Below, piece after piece: positions 34,593 through 42,886 of a DNA stretch of 64,000 nucleotides. The stretch is from Sphaerisporangium rufum (lineage in GTDB: Bacteria; Actinomycetota; Actinomycetes; Streptosporangiales; Streptosporangiaceae). The DNA lies in assembly GCF_016863395.1 (NCBI RefSeq), contig NZ_BOOU01000074.1:24290-88289 (forward strand), in the 5' to 3' direction. Made by a program: the position numbers and the translations under genes. The notes beneath the pieces were generated by a model. It had not been told where the DNA came from. It saw only the letters and a program-made list of their open reading frames with translations, and did not search any database. Positions within the stretch are counted from its first letter, which is position 1, and every line of letters begins with the position of its first letter.

Positions 34593-36194
34593 TTACTGAG
34601 TACCCACACCGATTCCCAGAGCCGCGAGTTTGCGATCGAGAGTATTGACATAGGTGTAGCCGGCCCACGGTTGAAGGTGGCCACGAGAGATTCGCAAGCT
34701 GTGCAGGAGGCGGGCCGAAGAGTGAGACGCTGATATTTGAGCCGCTTCTGTGAGCACAGCGGCGGCCTGCGGAATCTCCTTTTTCTGGACGAGTGCAGTA
34801 GCATACTGAATCAGAGCAAATGCGCGCGTCCTGCTATAACCACTGCCTCCGATGCCGTTGAGCTGGGCATTCACGGTGCTGATTGCGGCATCTGGCAGCC
34901 GCAATGCGTTCAGACAGAAGCCAGCGGCCGTTCCGCCGAGCGCACTGGACTCCGCAACCCAATAGAGATAAGAAGGGTCGGCGTCCGTTGGCTTCGCGAC
35001 ACTTCGAGCAGTTTCCAGTAGCCGCAGGCTGGCCGTTTGCTCCCCTTCAAGGGCTAGCGCCCACGCCTCCACAAACTGAGTGCGGGCACGCAATAGGCGG
35101 CTGGGGCTCCGCTTAGCCCAACCTTGGGCTGCATACGCGTGGTCCAGGGCTTTAGTGGATTCGCCACGAAAGCTGGCCATATCACTCAGCCAGTGATGAA
35201 TGTATGCGAGCAGCGTTGCGTTACCACTCTCGAGTGCGGCTTCAAGAGCATCTTTGAATCGTAGCGTCGCCAACTCATATTCCGCTAGATCGTAGTGCAA
35301 ATAGCCCGAGAGCTGTGAAAGCTCCGCATATACGGAGACCAATCGCTCACGCAAGGCTGGAGAGAGCGATTCGCGGTGCAGCAGCCGAGCAGCAAGCCGC
35401 CGCTTCGCGTCGACCACCGGAACGACACCCCTAGGTCCCAGATCATCATCGAGGCGACGGCACTGAGCCGTGAGTTTTTCTAGGACGGCGACAGCAGACT
35501 CGTCCAGTCTTCCCTCGGCGCGGGTTATGGCCGTCATGCGCGCGGTCTCGGCGGAGCTCAGATGGCGAAGCAGAGCAAGCGCGGGCAGGCCACCGAGGCT
35601 CAGCGCTAATTCGAGCAACAGGTCACGACGCTTCACATCGCCCTCCTCAGCGCCGAGCGCACTTAACAGATCAGCGCATTGCTCCGCCTGTACCCCTAGT
35701 GAAACATCAGGTACCCCGGGCAGCCATGCTGCCTTGCTCTCCATGTTTGCACAGACGATTTTCCCTGAAGAGACCCGGATGAACTTTCTGTCCAGATGGC
35801 GATAGTCAGCGAGATCGAGGGCCTGTCTATCCATGGAGATGTAGGTGCTGAACTCAGCGGGCGCGACGAGGCTGCGGGCGTGGGTCTGGTAGATGCGGGC
35901 GAGGGTGGTCAGGGCGCGGACCGGCGGGCGGCGGCCGCCGGGGCGAGGATGGATCTCGTAGTCGTAGAGCCGGGCCTCGCGGAGGGTGGCGGTGCCGGCC
36001 GGATCGAGGTCGTTGAAGGCGTTCACCACGTCGGCGACGGTCCGGCCGTGCGCGAAGCGGTAGAGGCGCAGCGGGCTCACATCGTGATCCAGCGCGTGCA
36101 CCTCGGCGATCTGGTCATAGGTGAAGCCCTTGGCCCGCAGCACGTCACTGCGCCGCCGCGCCGCCAGCAGCACCCGATACCCCTCGCCGGTCAT
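34593..36194 (-). CDS. TPR-type regulator with N-terminal helix-turn-helix-like region
   Basis: This 533-residue protein begins with a DNA-binding-like segment (GFTYDQIAEVHALDHDVSPLRLYRFAHGRTVADVVNAF at about 20-60, split across helices) similar to XRE-type regulators. Residues about 200-520 are helical repeats typical of TPR proteins (SGYLHYDLAEYELATLRFKDAL). Such proteins in actinobacteria often control development or antibiotics. ATG 36194 follows AAGGGGG by 6 bp. The first 110 codons are G+C-rich and the rest are not, so the C-terminal part seems to be replaced. No ligand site was identified. Confidence 0.7.
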   Translation of the reverse strand: MTGEGYRVLLAARRRSDVLRAKGFTYDQIAEVHALDHDVSPLRLYRFAHGRTVADVVNAFNDLDPAGTATLREARLYDYEIHPRPGGRRPPVRALTTLARIYQTHARSLVAPAEFSTYISMDRQALDLADYRHLDRKFIRVSSGKIVCANMESKAAWLPGVPDVSLGVQAEQCADLLSALGAEEGDVKRRDLLLELALSLGGLPALALLRHLSSAETARMTAITRAEGRLDESAVAVLEKLTAQCRRLDDDLGPRGVVPVVDAKRRLAARLLHRESLSPALRERLVSVYAELSQLSGYLHYDLAEYELATLRFKDALEAALESGNATLLAYIHHWLSDMASFRGESTKALDHAYAAQGWAKRSPSRLLRARTQFVEAWALALEGEQTASLRLLETARSVAKPTDADPSYLYWVAESSALGGTAAGFCLNALRLPDAAISTVNAQLNGIGGSGYSRTRAFALIQYATALVQKKEIPQAAAVLTEAAQISASHSSARLLHSLRISRGHLQPWAGYTYVNTLDRKLAALGIGVGTQ

Positions 36195-36205
36195 GTGGAC
36201 CCCCT

Positions 36206-36229
36206 TCTGCGGGCCGGAGTCGAACCGAC
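36206..36229 (-). other. tRNA 3'-end-like remnant upstream of the TPR gene
   Basis: On the minus strand, the 5-bp stem GTCGG/CCGGC closes the loop TTCGACT, a good match to a tRNA T-arm. It is followed by CCGCAGA as a possible acceptor strand. No matching TCTGCGG, D-arm or anticodon arm was found upstream, so it is not a working tRNA. It may be a remnant or chance. Confidence 0.25.
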
Positions 36230-36312
36230 ATGTGCCGACTCGAACGCCAGTTCTATCTAGTCGCTGATGGTACACGAATAGTCACGGAAAGTGAAAGCGG
36301 CGCCGATGGTGC

Positions 36313-36960
36313 TCAGTAGATACTTGGGGTCGGGCTCTCGGCGGGCGGGCGATATGGCAGGCAGTCGGTCACACCGGCCAGTTCGACGTTGGGCCGGGCC
36401 GCCTCCAGGGCGAGCGTGATGGTGATGCCTGGCGGGAACAGCCGGCGGAACACTCGAATGCTCCGGCCATGGTGCGTGAGTCCGGCGGCGTCGTCCTCCT
36501 GGTAGGCCCGGCCGATGAGCGCGAGGCCGTACATGAGGCGCGAATGGTCCACCATCGTGGCGGCGCCGGCGGGGTCGGTCGTCTGGAAGTCGCCGCTGGC
36601 CCGGAACGAGCGCCGCGCGGTGCCGGTGGGACAGCGGGACGGGTCGGTGCCGGCCGGTCCGGTCTCGTCGGTGATCCGCAGGTTCTCCCGGGGATCGAAC
36701 GTCATCACACCGCGCCCGTCTTCGGCCAGGATGCGGGCCGCCTCTTCCAGAGTGTGCTCCCGGTCGCAGGCCGCGGCCGGGGTCAGGGCGAGCCATAGGG
36801 CCAGTGCCACCCACACGCGGCGGTGCAGGCGACCGCCGGCGACCCTACCGGCCCTCTGGTCGGCCCGGGATGATCCAACGGTCGCCGCCCGGCCGGGCAG
36901 CCGCAGCCGGAGGCGGGAGAGTCGGAGCCGGAGATCGCTGCGCTGCGCACTTGTCCGCAT
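36313..36960 (-). CDS. small lipoprotein, family member 2
   Basis: About 215 residues from the ATG at 36960. A long Arg-rich N-terminus precedes the hydrophobic stretch VWVALALWLALTPAAAC, which ends in a lipobox-like AAAC. The mature part has SRCPTGTARRSFRASGDF and PNVELAGVTDCL, matching the smaller lipoprotein at 34005. Conserved Cys residues suggest disulphides outside the membrane. G+C content is normal here, unlike the homolog. The start is uncertain, since a GTG nearer the hydrophobic stretch would give a short signal. Confidence 0.55.
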   Translation of the reverse strand: MRTSAQRSDLRLRLSRLRLRLPGRAATVGSSRADQRAGRVAGGRLHRRVWVALALWLALTPAAACDREHTLEEAARILAEDGRGVMTFDPRENLRITDETGPAGTDPSRCPTGTARRSFRASGDFQTTDPAGAATMVDHSRLMYGLALIGRAYQEDDAAGLTHHGRSIRVFRRLFPPGITITLALEAARPNVELAGVTDCLPYRPPAESPTPSIY

Positions 36961-37157
36961 GACGACGGAACACCTCGCCGATGATGAGGGGAGATGGACG
37001 CTCGCCGTCCGCGATGCGGTGGCCGTGACCAACGCCTGGCCGCCGCCCGAGGCGGTGCCGTCACCGGCCGGTCGTTGCACGACCGGCGGCCAGGCAAGAT
37101 GTCACTCGCCGGAGAGTATACGGACACTCACTCCGGGTGTCCGACGTTCGCGCCGTA

Positions 37158-37643
37158 TCAGCCGGGGGTGCCGGCCTGGCGGGCCTCGTCGGAGCCGCGG
37201 CGGGCCAGGGCGTCGGCGCGTTCGTTCTCCGGGTGGCCGGAGTGGCCGCGTACCCAGAGCCATTCGACCTGGTGGACGCGGGCCGCCGCGTCCAGCCGCT
37301 GCCAGAGGTCGGCGTTCTTGACCGGTTGCCGCGCGGCCGTCCGCCAGCCGTTCCGTTTCCAGCCGGCCAGCCACCGGGTGATGCCGTCACGGACATAGGT
37401 GCTGTCGGTGTACAGGCGGACGGTCACCGGCCGGGTAAGGGCCTCCAGCGCGACGATCGCGGCGGTCAGTTCCATCCGGTTGTTGGTGGTCAGCGGCTCG
37501 CCACCGTGCAATTCCTTCTCCACCCGGCCGTACCGGAGCACCGCTCCCCAGCCGCCCGGCCCCGGGTTGCCGCTGCACGCGCCGTCGGTGTAGATCTCCA
37601 CGACCCGCCCGGTCGCCTTCGCCTCGTCTCGTCCCGCCGGCAT
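37158..37643 (-). CDS. rnhA: ribonuclease HI
   Basis: This 161-residue RNase H shows the catalytic acids in order: Asp in [15 protein letters not shown], Glu in NNRMELTA, Asp in YTDSTYV and Asp in NERADALA. The basic protrusion of E. coli type (KRNGWRT) is present, which helps bind RNA-DNA hybrids. It removes RNA from hybrids in the cytoplasm. ATG 37643 follows GGGAG by 5 bp; the upstream in-frame extension is Arg-rich and not conserved. A second, unrelated RNase HII gene lies at 57840, so both types are encoded here. Confidence 0.92.
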   Translation of the reverse strand: MPAGRDEAKATGRVVEIYTDGACSGNPGPGGWGAVLRYGRVEKELHGGEPLTTNNRMELTAAIVALEALTRPVTVRLYTDSTYVRDGITRWLAGWKRNGWRTAARQPVKNADLWQRLDAAARVHQVEWLWVRGHSGHPENERADALARRGSDEARQAGTPG

Positions 37644-37918
37644 GCGCTCCCGTCCTCGATCTGCTCGCCTGCGCCGCCCTCCCAGCATCCCAGCTCGCGG
37701 CCGGTTCCAGGGACGGGCCGGTTTCGCCGGATCGGTGGGTCCGGCGACGGACGGTGATCGATACGCCTTACCGGTGCGTGGTGGATCCGCAGGTCAGGAC
37801 GCCGGGTGACCGGGTGATCGGGCCGAGGCCGGTGGGGGCGGCACGCGCGGGGGTTCCGGGTCACAGTGCTGGGCGGCGCGGGACGAGCCCGCGTCCCGGC
37901 ACGAAGGAGGTGGCCCGC

Positions 37919-38494
37919 GTGGCCGACCAGAGCACGGACGTCCGGTTGTCAGCGCCGGGACATCCGGCGGCCGGGCTGCGCCGGCGGCTGGCCGGGCGGA
38001 TGGTGTGGCGCCGCGACTTCGCGGGGCGGCCGGACCAGGCGCGCGAGGCCCGGGCCCTGGTCCGGGCCCTATTGGCGGACACCGGTCTCGCCGACGACGC
38101 CGAGCTGGTCACCGCCGAGCTGGTGAGCAACGCGCTGCTGCACACCCGGTCCGGCGCGCCCGGCGGCCACTTCGCGGTCGAGGTGATCCGCCGGCCGAAC
38201 GGTGTGCGGGTGGGGGTGTACGACCTGGGCGGGCCGGCGGGCGGTACCGGCCGGGTCCCGGACGCCGAGCCGGCCGGCCCCCGCTCCGCTGGGTACCTCG
38301 ACACGGCGGCGGCCGGCGAGCCGTGGCCGCGCGAGGGCGGCCGAGGGCTGGCGGTGGTCGCCGCGCTCGCCCGCCGGGTCGGCTGGGACGGTGATCCGGC
38401 CGGCGGTCACCTGGTGTGGGCCGTCCTGCCGATCCGGCAGGCGGACCCCATCCCGGGCACGCCGGATCACCAGCGTCCGGACACGCCGGCCTAG
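37919..38494 (+). CDS. RsbW/SpoIIAB-like ATP-binding protein, putative anti-sigma factor
   Basis: This 191-residue protein holds a GHKL ATPase fold. The N-box is in TAELVSNALLHTRS at about 70-80. The G-boxes are VYDLGGP and GRGLAVVAALARRVGW. Such stand-alone HATPase_c proteins in actinobacteria act as anti-sigma kinases or partners of STAS antagonists. No sigma factor or antagonist is nearby. GTG 37919 follows AAGGAGG by 8 bp. A further upstream extension has no conserved residues. C-terminal residues after about 180 look disordered. Confidence 0.82.
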   Translation: MADQSTDVRLSAPGHPAAGLRRRLAGRMVWRRDFAGRPDQAREARALVRALLADTGLADDAELVTAELVSNALLHTRSGAPGGHFAVEVIRRPNGVRVGVYDLGGPAGGTGRVPDAEPAGPRSAGYLDTAAAGEPWPREGGRGLAVVAALARRVGWDGDPAGGHLVWAVLPIRQADPIPGTPDHQRPDTPA

Positions 38495-38508
38495 CGGGGA
38501 GCGGGCAG

Positions 38509-38859
38509 GTGCCAGTAACGAGCGCGGCCGGGCGGCCAACGGGCGACAGCGGCCCGGATGAGCCCGATCCCGCGAGTGAAGCACGTCGGCCGGCACCCTC
38601 TGACGATGGGGTAAGGCGTGCGCCGGAATCCGCCCGGACGGCGTCGAACGGGTACCAGAGGTGGGTACGGGAGGGGTTGCGCCGGTTGCGGGCGGAGTTT
38701 CCCGACCACGGGTTCCTGGTGATCGCGCACGCCTGGTACGCGCTGCGCGGCCGGGGCACGATCATCGTCTCCTCCGGCCCGGAGGAACTGCAGCGGGCGC
38801 TCGCGCACCGCTCCCCGAGACGGCCGGCAGGCGGCCCCCGTCATCATGAGTCGAGGTGA
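38509..38859 (+). CDS. small hypothetical protein
   Basis: This 116-residue protein starts at GTG 38509 after GGGAG, only 14 bp after the anti-sigma-type gene, so cotranscription is likely. The first 50 residues are Pro/Gly/Ala-rich. The rest is better ordered: YQRWVREGLRRLRAEFPDHGFLV, WYALRGRGTIIVSSGPEELQRAL. It resembles short accessory proteins beside HATPase genes, but no named family was recognised. Confidence 0.5.
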   Translation: MPVTSAAGRPTGDSGPDEPDPASEARRPAPSDDGVRRAPESARTASNGYQRWVREGLRRLRAEFPDHGFLVIAHAWYALRGRGTIIVSSGPEELQRALAHRSPRRPAGGPRHHESR

Positions 38860-38963
38860 GTCGAGGTGAGCCGGATCGGCACCGTCCGGCTCGGCGGCGG
38901 ATCACGCGAGCAGGTGGAACGCGGCAGCCGCCCGGCAAGGCGTCTCACATAGAGAAATGAATC

Positions 38964-38980
38964 TGCTCATATAGTGAGCA
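38964..38980. promoter_or_regulatory. inverted repeat in the methyltransferase promoter
   Basis: Arms TGCTCA (38964-38969) and TGAGCA (38975-38980) flank TATAG, and the TATAGT at 38970-38975 would make a good -10. A protein bound here would block that promoter. No regulator gene is adjacent. Confidence 0.45.
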
Positions 38981-39022
38981 TTGGGCTAACGTCGGGGTAC
39001 GCCGATCGAGGAGCTGAGCGCG

Positions 39023-39826
39023 ATGCCGGAAGCCGTCTACACCCATGGGCACCACGAGTCGGTGGTGCGCTCGCACGCCTGGCGGACGGCGGCCAACTCG
39101 GCCGCGTACCTGCTCCCACACCTGCGGCCGGGCCAGGCGTTGCTGGACGTGGGCTGCGGGCCGGGCACGATCACCGCGGACCTGGCCGAGCTGGTGGCGC
39201 CGGGCCCGGTGACCGCCATCGACCCGGCCGAGAGCATCGTGGCGCAGGCTCGCGAGGCGACCGGTGCGCGCGGGCTCGCGAACGTGACGTGCCAGGCCGC
39301 CGACGTGTACGACCTGCCGTATCCGCCGGGATCGTTCGACGTGGTGCACGCCCACCAGGTGCTGCAGCACCTCGCCGACCCGGTCGGCGCGCTGGCCGCG
39401 ATGCGGCGCGTGTGCCGGCCGGGCGGGGTGGTGGCCGCCCGTGACTCCGACTATGCGGCGTTCACCTGGTACCCCGAGGTGCCCGCCCTGGACGAGTGGC
39501 TGGCGTTGTACCGGCGGGTGGCGCGGGCCAACGGCGGCGAGCCGGACGCCGGGCGCCGGCTGCTGTCCTGGGCCCGCCGGGCCGGGTTCACCGATGTCGT
39601 CGCGAGCGCGTCGGTGTGGTGCTTCGCCGATCCGGCCGATCGGGCGTGGTGGAGCGGCATGTGGGCGGACCGGATCCTCGACTCGGCCATCGCCGGGCAC
39701 GCGGTCTCGGCCGGCCTGGCCACCCGCGGCGACCTGGAGCGGATGTCGGACGGCTGGCGGGCCTGGGGCGCGGCCGAGGACGGCTGGTTCGCCATCCCGC
39801 ACGGCGAGATCATCTGCCGGGCCTGA
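39023..39826 (+). CDS. class I SAM-dependent methyltransferase
   Basis: This 267-residue protein has a Rossmann fold with motif I LLDVGCGPGTIT (about 41-52), the acidic loop AIDPAES, QAADVYDLPYP and the post-motif VHAHQVLQHLADP. It resembles UbiE/MenG-like small-molecule methyltransferases. The C-terminal 120 residues are Trp-rich and likely shape the substrate pocket (WYPEVPALDEWLALYRRVAR). The acceptor is unknown. It is convergent with the amidohydrolase gene. Confidence 0.88.
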   Translation: MPEAVYTHGHHESVVRSHAWRTAANSAAYLLPHLRPGQALLDVGCGPGTITADLAELVAPGPVTAIDPAESIVAQAREATGARGLANVTCQAADVYDLPYPPGSFDVVHAHQVLQHLADPVGALAAMRRVCRPGGVVAARDSDYAAFTWYPEVPALDEWLALYRRVARANGGEPDAGRRLLSWARRAGFTDVVASASVWCFADPADRAWWSGMWADRILDSAIAGHAVSAGLATRGDLERMSDGWRAWGAAEDGWFAIPHGEIICRA

Positions 39827-39982
39827 CCTCGCGCCGGGACGCCCGGCGGGGTCGACCCGCCACTCCGGACGGCGGGATCATCCCGCCTGAGGTCCGGCCG
39901 GCCAGGTACAGGAGATCACCAGCGGCCCGGTCTCCTGCAGTCGACCATCGGGCGGCCTACGGCCGGCGTACGGCGGACCGCG

Positions 39983-41626
39983 TCAGGTGGCCGGCCGCTC
40001 CTGGGCCAGTTCGACCTCGTCGGTGTCGTACCACCGGCCGGCCGGGCTCTGGTCGGCCATCGGGTCGGTCCAGCGCAGCCGGACGCGCCCCGGCGCGACC
40101 TCGACCAGCATGGCCTCCCGCCACGGTCCACCGTCCGGCGTCAGCACCCACCACGGGTCGGCCAGGCAGGACAGCCCGGTCCGCCGCAGGGTCGTGAGCG
40201 CCGCCTCCCGGGAGCCGATCGCGCCCAGCGGCGCGCCGAACGTCGTCTGCGCCTGCCAGCCACCGGACGTCGGGACCAGGCGCCCCAGAACCTCGCCGTC
40301 CTCCCGGGTGATCTCCTCAGGGCGCGGGATGTCCGGCCAGTTCTCCTCGATGGCCGCGATGATCCGGGTGGTCGACTCCCGGAGCCAGGCGATGCCCGCC
40401 CGTTCCTCCTCGCTCCCCCGGTAGCCGTCCGGGTCCACCGGTCGCCCGCCCACCCAGGTGTGCCGGAGCGACTCGGTGGCGGTGATGTCCGCCGCCGGGT
40501 CGGCGTCGAGGAGCACCAGGTCCGCGCGCAGGCCGGGCGCCAGCCGGCCCCGGTCCGCCAGCCCGAAGACCTCGGCGGGGGCGGCGGTGGCCGCGGTGAG
40601 CGCCTCGGCCGGACGCAGCCCGGCGCTCGCCAGATGCCACAGCTCGCGGTGCAGGGCCGCGCCGAACACCAGGCCCGGGTTCGGGGCGTCCGTGCCGGCC
40701 AGCAGCTTCACCCCCGACTCCAGCAGCGCGACGGTGTTGTACCGGGCCGCCGCGCCGTCCGGCGGCTCGGGCGGCATCCACCGGTGGGACTGGGCGGACA
40801 GGACCTTGCGCCACCGCGGCGTCAGGCGACCGGCGAGCGCGGGCCTGGTCAGCAACGGCATGATGCCGCCGGCGCCGGGGAAGCCGTCGATGATCCCGAG
40901 CGTGGTGATCACGGCGACTCCGCTGCGGGCGACGTCGCGGATCTCGGTGTCGGTCATCCGGTCGAACGGCGTGTGCGCCAGCACGTCGACCCCGCACCGG
41001 GCGACGGTGACCGCCCCCGCGGCGGTCGAGACGTGCGCGACCACCGGCAGGCCGTCGCGGTGTGCCGCGCGGACCAGGGCCTCGATCGTCGGGACGTCCA
41101 GCGCCGGGATGTCCAGCATGGCGCCCGAGCCGTCGTCATAGATGATCTTCAGGTGGGTGGCGCCCTCCGCCAGCCGGGCCGCGACGAACGGCTCGGCGTC
41201 GGCCGGCCCGGTGACGTAGGGAAAGGGGGCGTAGGCCACCGTCGGGTGGCCGCCCGGCGCGGTGGCCCCGATGCCGGAGGTGCGCAGGCCGGCGCGGGCA
41301 GGGCCGGCGCCCCGCGCGGACGCGGCGATCGCCGCCACCTCCGGGTCGATCACCTCCGGCTTGCTGAACTGGTCGATCACCGTCGTCACGCCGAACGCCG
41401 CCGCGAGCAGGGTGCAGCCGGGCATCAGGTGGACGTGCGCGTCGATGAGCCCCGGCATGAGGGTGCCGCCGTTCCCGTCCACCAGATCGTCGCCGGCCTG
41501 GATGATCGTGGCGTCGCCCATCGCGGCGATGCGCCCGTCCGCGACGCGCAGGTGCGTCGCGGACGTGACCCGGTGGCCGTCGAAGATCCGGACGCCGGTG
41601 ATGGTGAAGGGCCGTGGTGCGCTCAT
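39983..41626 (-). CDS. imidazolonepropionase-like amidohydrolase
   Basis: This 547-residue metal-dependent hydrolase has HVH in DAHVHLMPG, a Lys in THLKIIYDDG, His in VVAHVSTAAG, His in LAHTPFD and the catalytic Asp in LAGTDAPNP. That is the amidohydrolase superfamily pattern. An extra C-terminal domain from about 435 (REDGEVLGRLVP, ADPWWVL) is unusual and has no known match to me. No signal peptide is seen. ATG 41626 is divergent from a MerR-type gene, 54 bp away, which probably controls it. Substrate may be a drug-like amide or lactam. Confidence 0.8.
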   Translation of the reverse strand: MSAPRPFTITGVRIFDGHRVTSATHLRVADGRIAAMGDATIIQAGDDLVDGNGGTLMPGLIDAHVHLMPGCTLLAAAFGVTTVIDQFSKPEVIDPEVAAIAASARGAGPARAGLRTSGIGATAPGGHPTVAYAPFPYVTGPADAEPFVAARLAEGATHLKIIYDDGSGAMLDIPALDVPTIEALVRAAHRDGLPVVAHVSTAAGAVTVARCGVDVLAHTPFDRMTDTEIRDVARSGVAVITTLGIIDGFPGAGGIMPLLTRPALAGRLTPRWRKVLSAQSHRWMPPEPPDGAAARYNTVALLESGVKLLAGTDAPNPGLVFGAALHRELWHLASAGLRPAEALTAATAAPAEVFGLADRGRLAPGLRADLVLLDADPAADITATESLRHTWVGGRPVDPDGYRGSEEERAGIAWLRESTTRIIAAIEENWPDIPRPEEITREDGEVLGRLVPTSGGWQAQTTFGAPLGAIGSREAALTTLRRTGLSCLADPWWVLTPDGGPWREAMLVEVAPGRVRLRWTDPMADQSPAGRWYDTDEVELAQERPAT

Positions 41627-41642
41627 GCGGACGACGGTAGAA

Positions 41643-41674
41643 GTTGACGTAACGAGAAGGTCAACCGCTAGCCT
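41643..41674 (+). promoter_or_regulatory. MerR-type promoter with overlapping operator
   Basis: GTTGAC (41643-41648) and GTCAAC (41660-41665) form a perfect 6-bp inverted repeat. TTGACG at 41644-41649 as -35 and TAGCCT at 41669-41674 as -10 give a 19-bp spacer, the hallmark of MerR-activated promoters. The -10 is 7 bp before the regulator ATG, so the transcript starts at about the ATG and should be leaderless. Confidence 0.7.
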
Positions 41675-41680
41675 CGCGGC

Positions 41681-42541
41681 ATGGAGCACTCCATCAGCCA
41701 GGTCGCCAGGATGGCCGGGATCTCCGCGCGGGCGCTGCGCCACTACGACGACATCGGGCTGCTGCGCCCGGCCCGCGTGTCGGCCAACGGTTACCGCTGG
41801 TACGGCCGAGGGGAGCTGCTCCGCCTGCAACGCGTCCTGCTGCTGCGGGAGCTCGGGATGCCGCTGGACGCCATCGCCGCGACGCTGGACGGCGAGACCG
41901 ATGAGATCATGGCGCTGCGCCGGCACCGCGAGCGGCTGATCGGCGAGCGCGACCGGCTGGACCAGGTGATCGGCACCATCGACCGGACGATCGCCCATCT
42001 GTCCGGCGAGCGGCCCATCGGCGACGCGGAGTTCTTCACCGGCCTGGCCGAGGGCCGGCGGCGGCTGCGCGAGGACCTGCGGTCCCGGTACGGCCAGGCC
42101 GCCGCCGAGCAGCTGACCCACGCCGAACAGGCCATGGGCGGGTGGACCCGCGAGGACTACGAGCGGGCCGCCGAGGAGGGGCGGCGGCTGTTGACCCGCA
42201 TGTCACAGGCCCGCGAGCGCGGCGTCGCGCCGGACGCCCCGGAGGCTCTCGATCTGGTGGCCGAACATCATCGAGGCGTCCGGGCCGTGTGGCCGGCCGA
42301 CCCGGCGGCCTACCACGCCCTCGGTGACCTCATCCGGCAGAACCGCGAGCAGCGGGCCATCGTCGCGGCCGTCGACCCGCGGCTGCCCGACTGGCTCGGC
42401 CCGGCCGTCCAGGCGTACGCCGTCCAGCGGCTCGGCCACGGCCGGCCCCGGCCGGGCGCCCGGGACGGGCCGGAGGACCGCGGCACAGGGTTGGGACACC
42501 AGCCGGACATCCGGCCGCCGCCGCCGGGGCGCCGGCCGTAG
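41681..42541 (+). CDS. MerR-family regulator with TipAS-type ligand domain
   Basis: This 286-residue protein has a winged-helix domain (VARMAGISARALRHYDDIGLL at 8-28, ANGYRWY at 35-41) with a coiled-coil dimer helix (RHRERLIGERDRLDQVIGTID). The C-terminal part matches the TipAS antibiotic-recognition fold (AEQAMGGWTREDYERAAEEG). TipA-type proteins bind thiopeptides or other drugs and activate promoters like the one before it. The last 35 residues are Pro/Arg-rich and probably disordered. Divergent from the amidohydrolase. Confidence 0.88.
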   Translation: MEHSISQVARMAGISARALRHYDDIGLLRPARVSANGYRWYGRGELLRLQRVLLLRELGMPLDAIAATLDGETDEIMALRRHRERLIGERDRLDQVIGTIDRTIAHLSGERPIGDAEFFTGLAEGRRRLREDLRSRYGQAAAEQLTHAEQAMGGWTREDYERAAEEGRRLLTRMSQARERGVAPDAPEALDLVAEHHRGVRAVWPADPAAYHALGDLIRQNREQRAIVAAVDPRLPDWLGPAVQAYAVQRLGHGRPRPGARDGPEDRGTGLGHQPDIRPPPPGRRP

Positions 42542-42583
42542 ATTCGGCGCGTCACCTCGGAATCCGCACCGCAGGAGCGCGCT

Positions 42584-42838
42584 TTGGACCGGGCAGAAGG
42601 CCGCGTACTGATCGTCATCCTGGTGGCGATGATCCTGTTCGGCGTCGGGCGGGCCTTCCAGCGCGCGGTGGACACCTGGGCCGGGTGGGGCAAGGCCAAG
42701 AAGGCGGCGGCCGACGCCGCCGCCAAGGTGCCGCCCGCCCGGGACGCCGCCTGGGCCGCCCTCCGGCACATCATCGTGGTCATCGCGGCCACCCTGCTGA
42801 TGCTGGCCCTGTTCGCCAAGACCATCCGCGCCCTTTGA
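42584..42838 (+). CDS. small two-helix membrane protein
   Basis: This 84-residue protein starts at TTG 42584 after GGAG. It has two hydrophobic segments (LIVILVAMILFGVG at about 9-22 and IIVVIAATLLMLALF near 63-77) joined by an Ala/Lys-rich helical stretch. Both termini are probably on the same side. The gene lies between the MerR gene and convergent rlmN. No family recognised. Confidence 0.6.
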   Translation: MDRAEGRVLIVILVAMILFGVGRAFQRAVDTWAGWGKAKKAAADAAAKVPPARDAAWAALRHIIVVIAATLLMLALFAKTIRAL

Positions 42839-42886
42839 CAGCGCGCCCTCCCCGGCCTACGCCTGCCGCCGCCGATCAGCCGGGGC

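Larger units (their letters stand above)
33000..35870. other. lower-G+C block with edges inside two genes
   Basis: Judged by eye, base composition falls from strongly G+C-rich to near-balanced at about 33.0-33.1 kb and returns at about 35.85-35.87 kb. The left edge falls in the last third of the WXG-like gene, the right edge in the first quarter of the TPR gene. The WXG100 and the first lipoprotein gene lie wholly inside. No integrase, transposase or flanking repeat was found, so homologous replacement is the simplest explanation. Confidence 0.55.

Noticed and set aside
33000..35870. Prophage or transposon insertion
   Set aside because: No integrase, transposase, terminal repeat or phage gene is present; the edges lie inside intact genes.
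36206..36275. A functional tRNA gene
   Set aside because: Only the T-arm and one acceptor strand can be drawn; no D-arm, anticodon arm or matching 5' acceptor was found.
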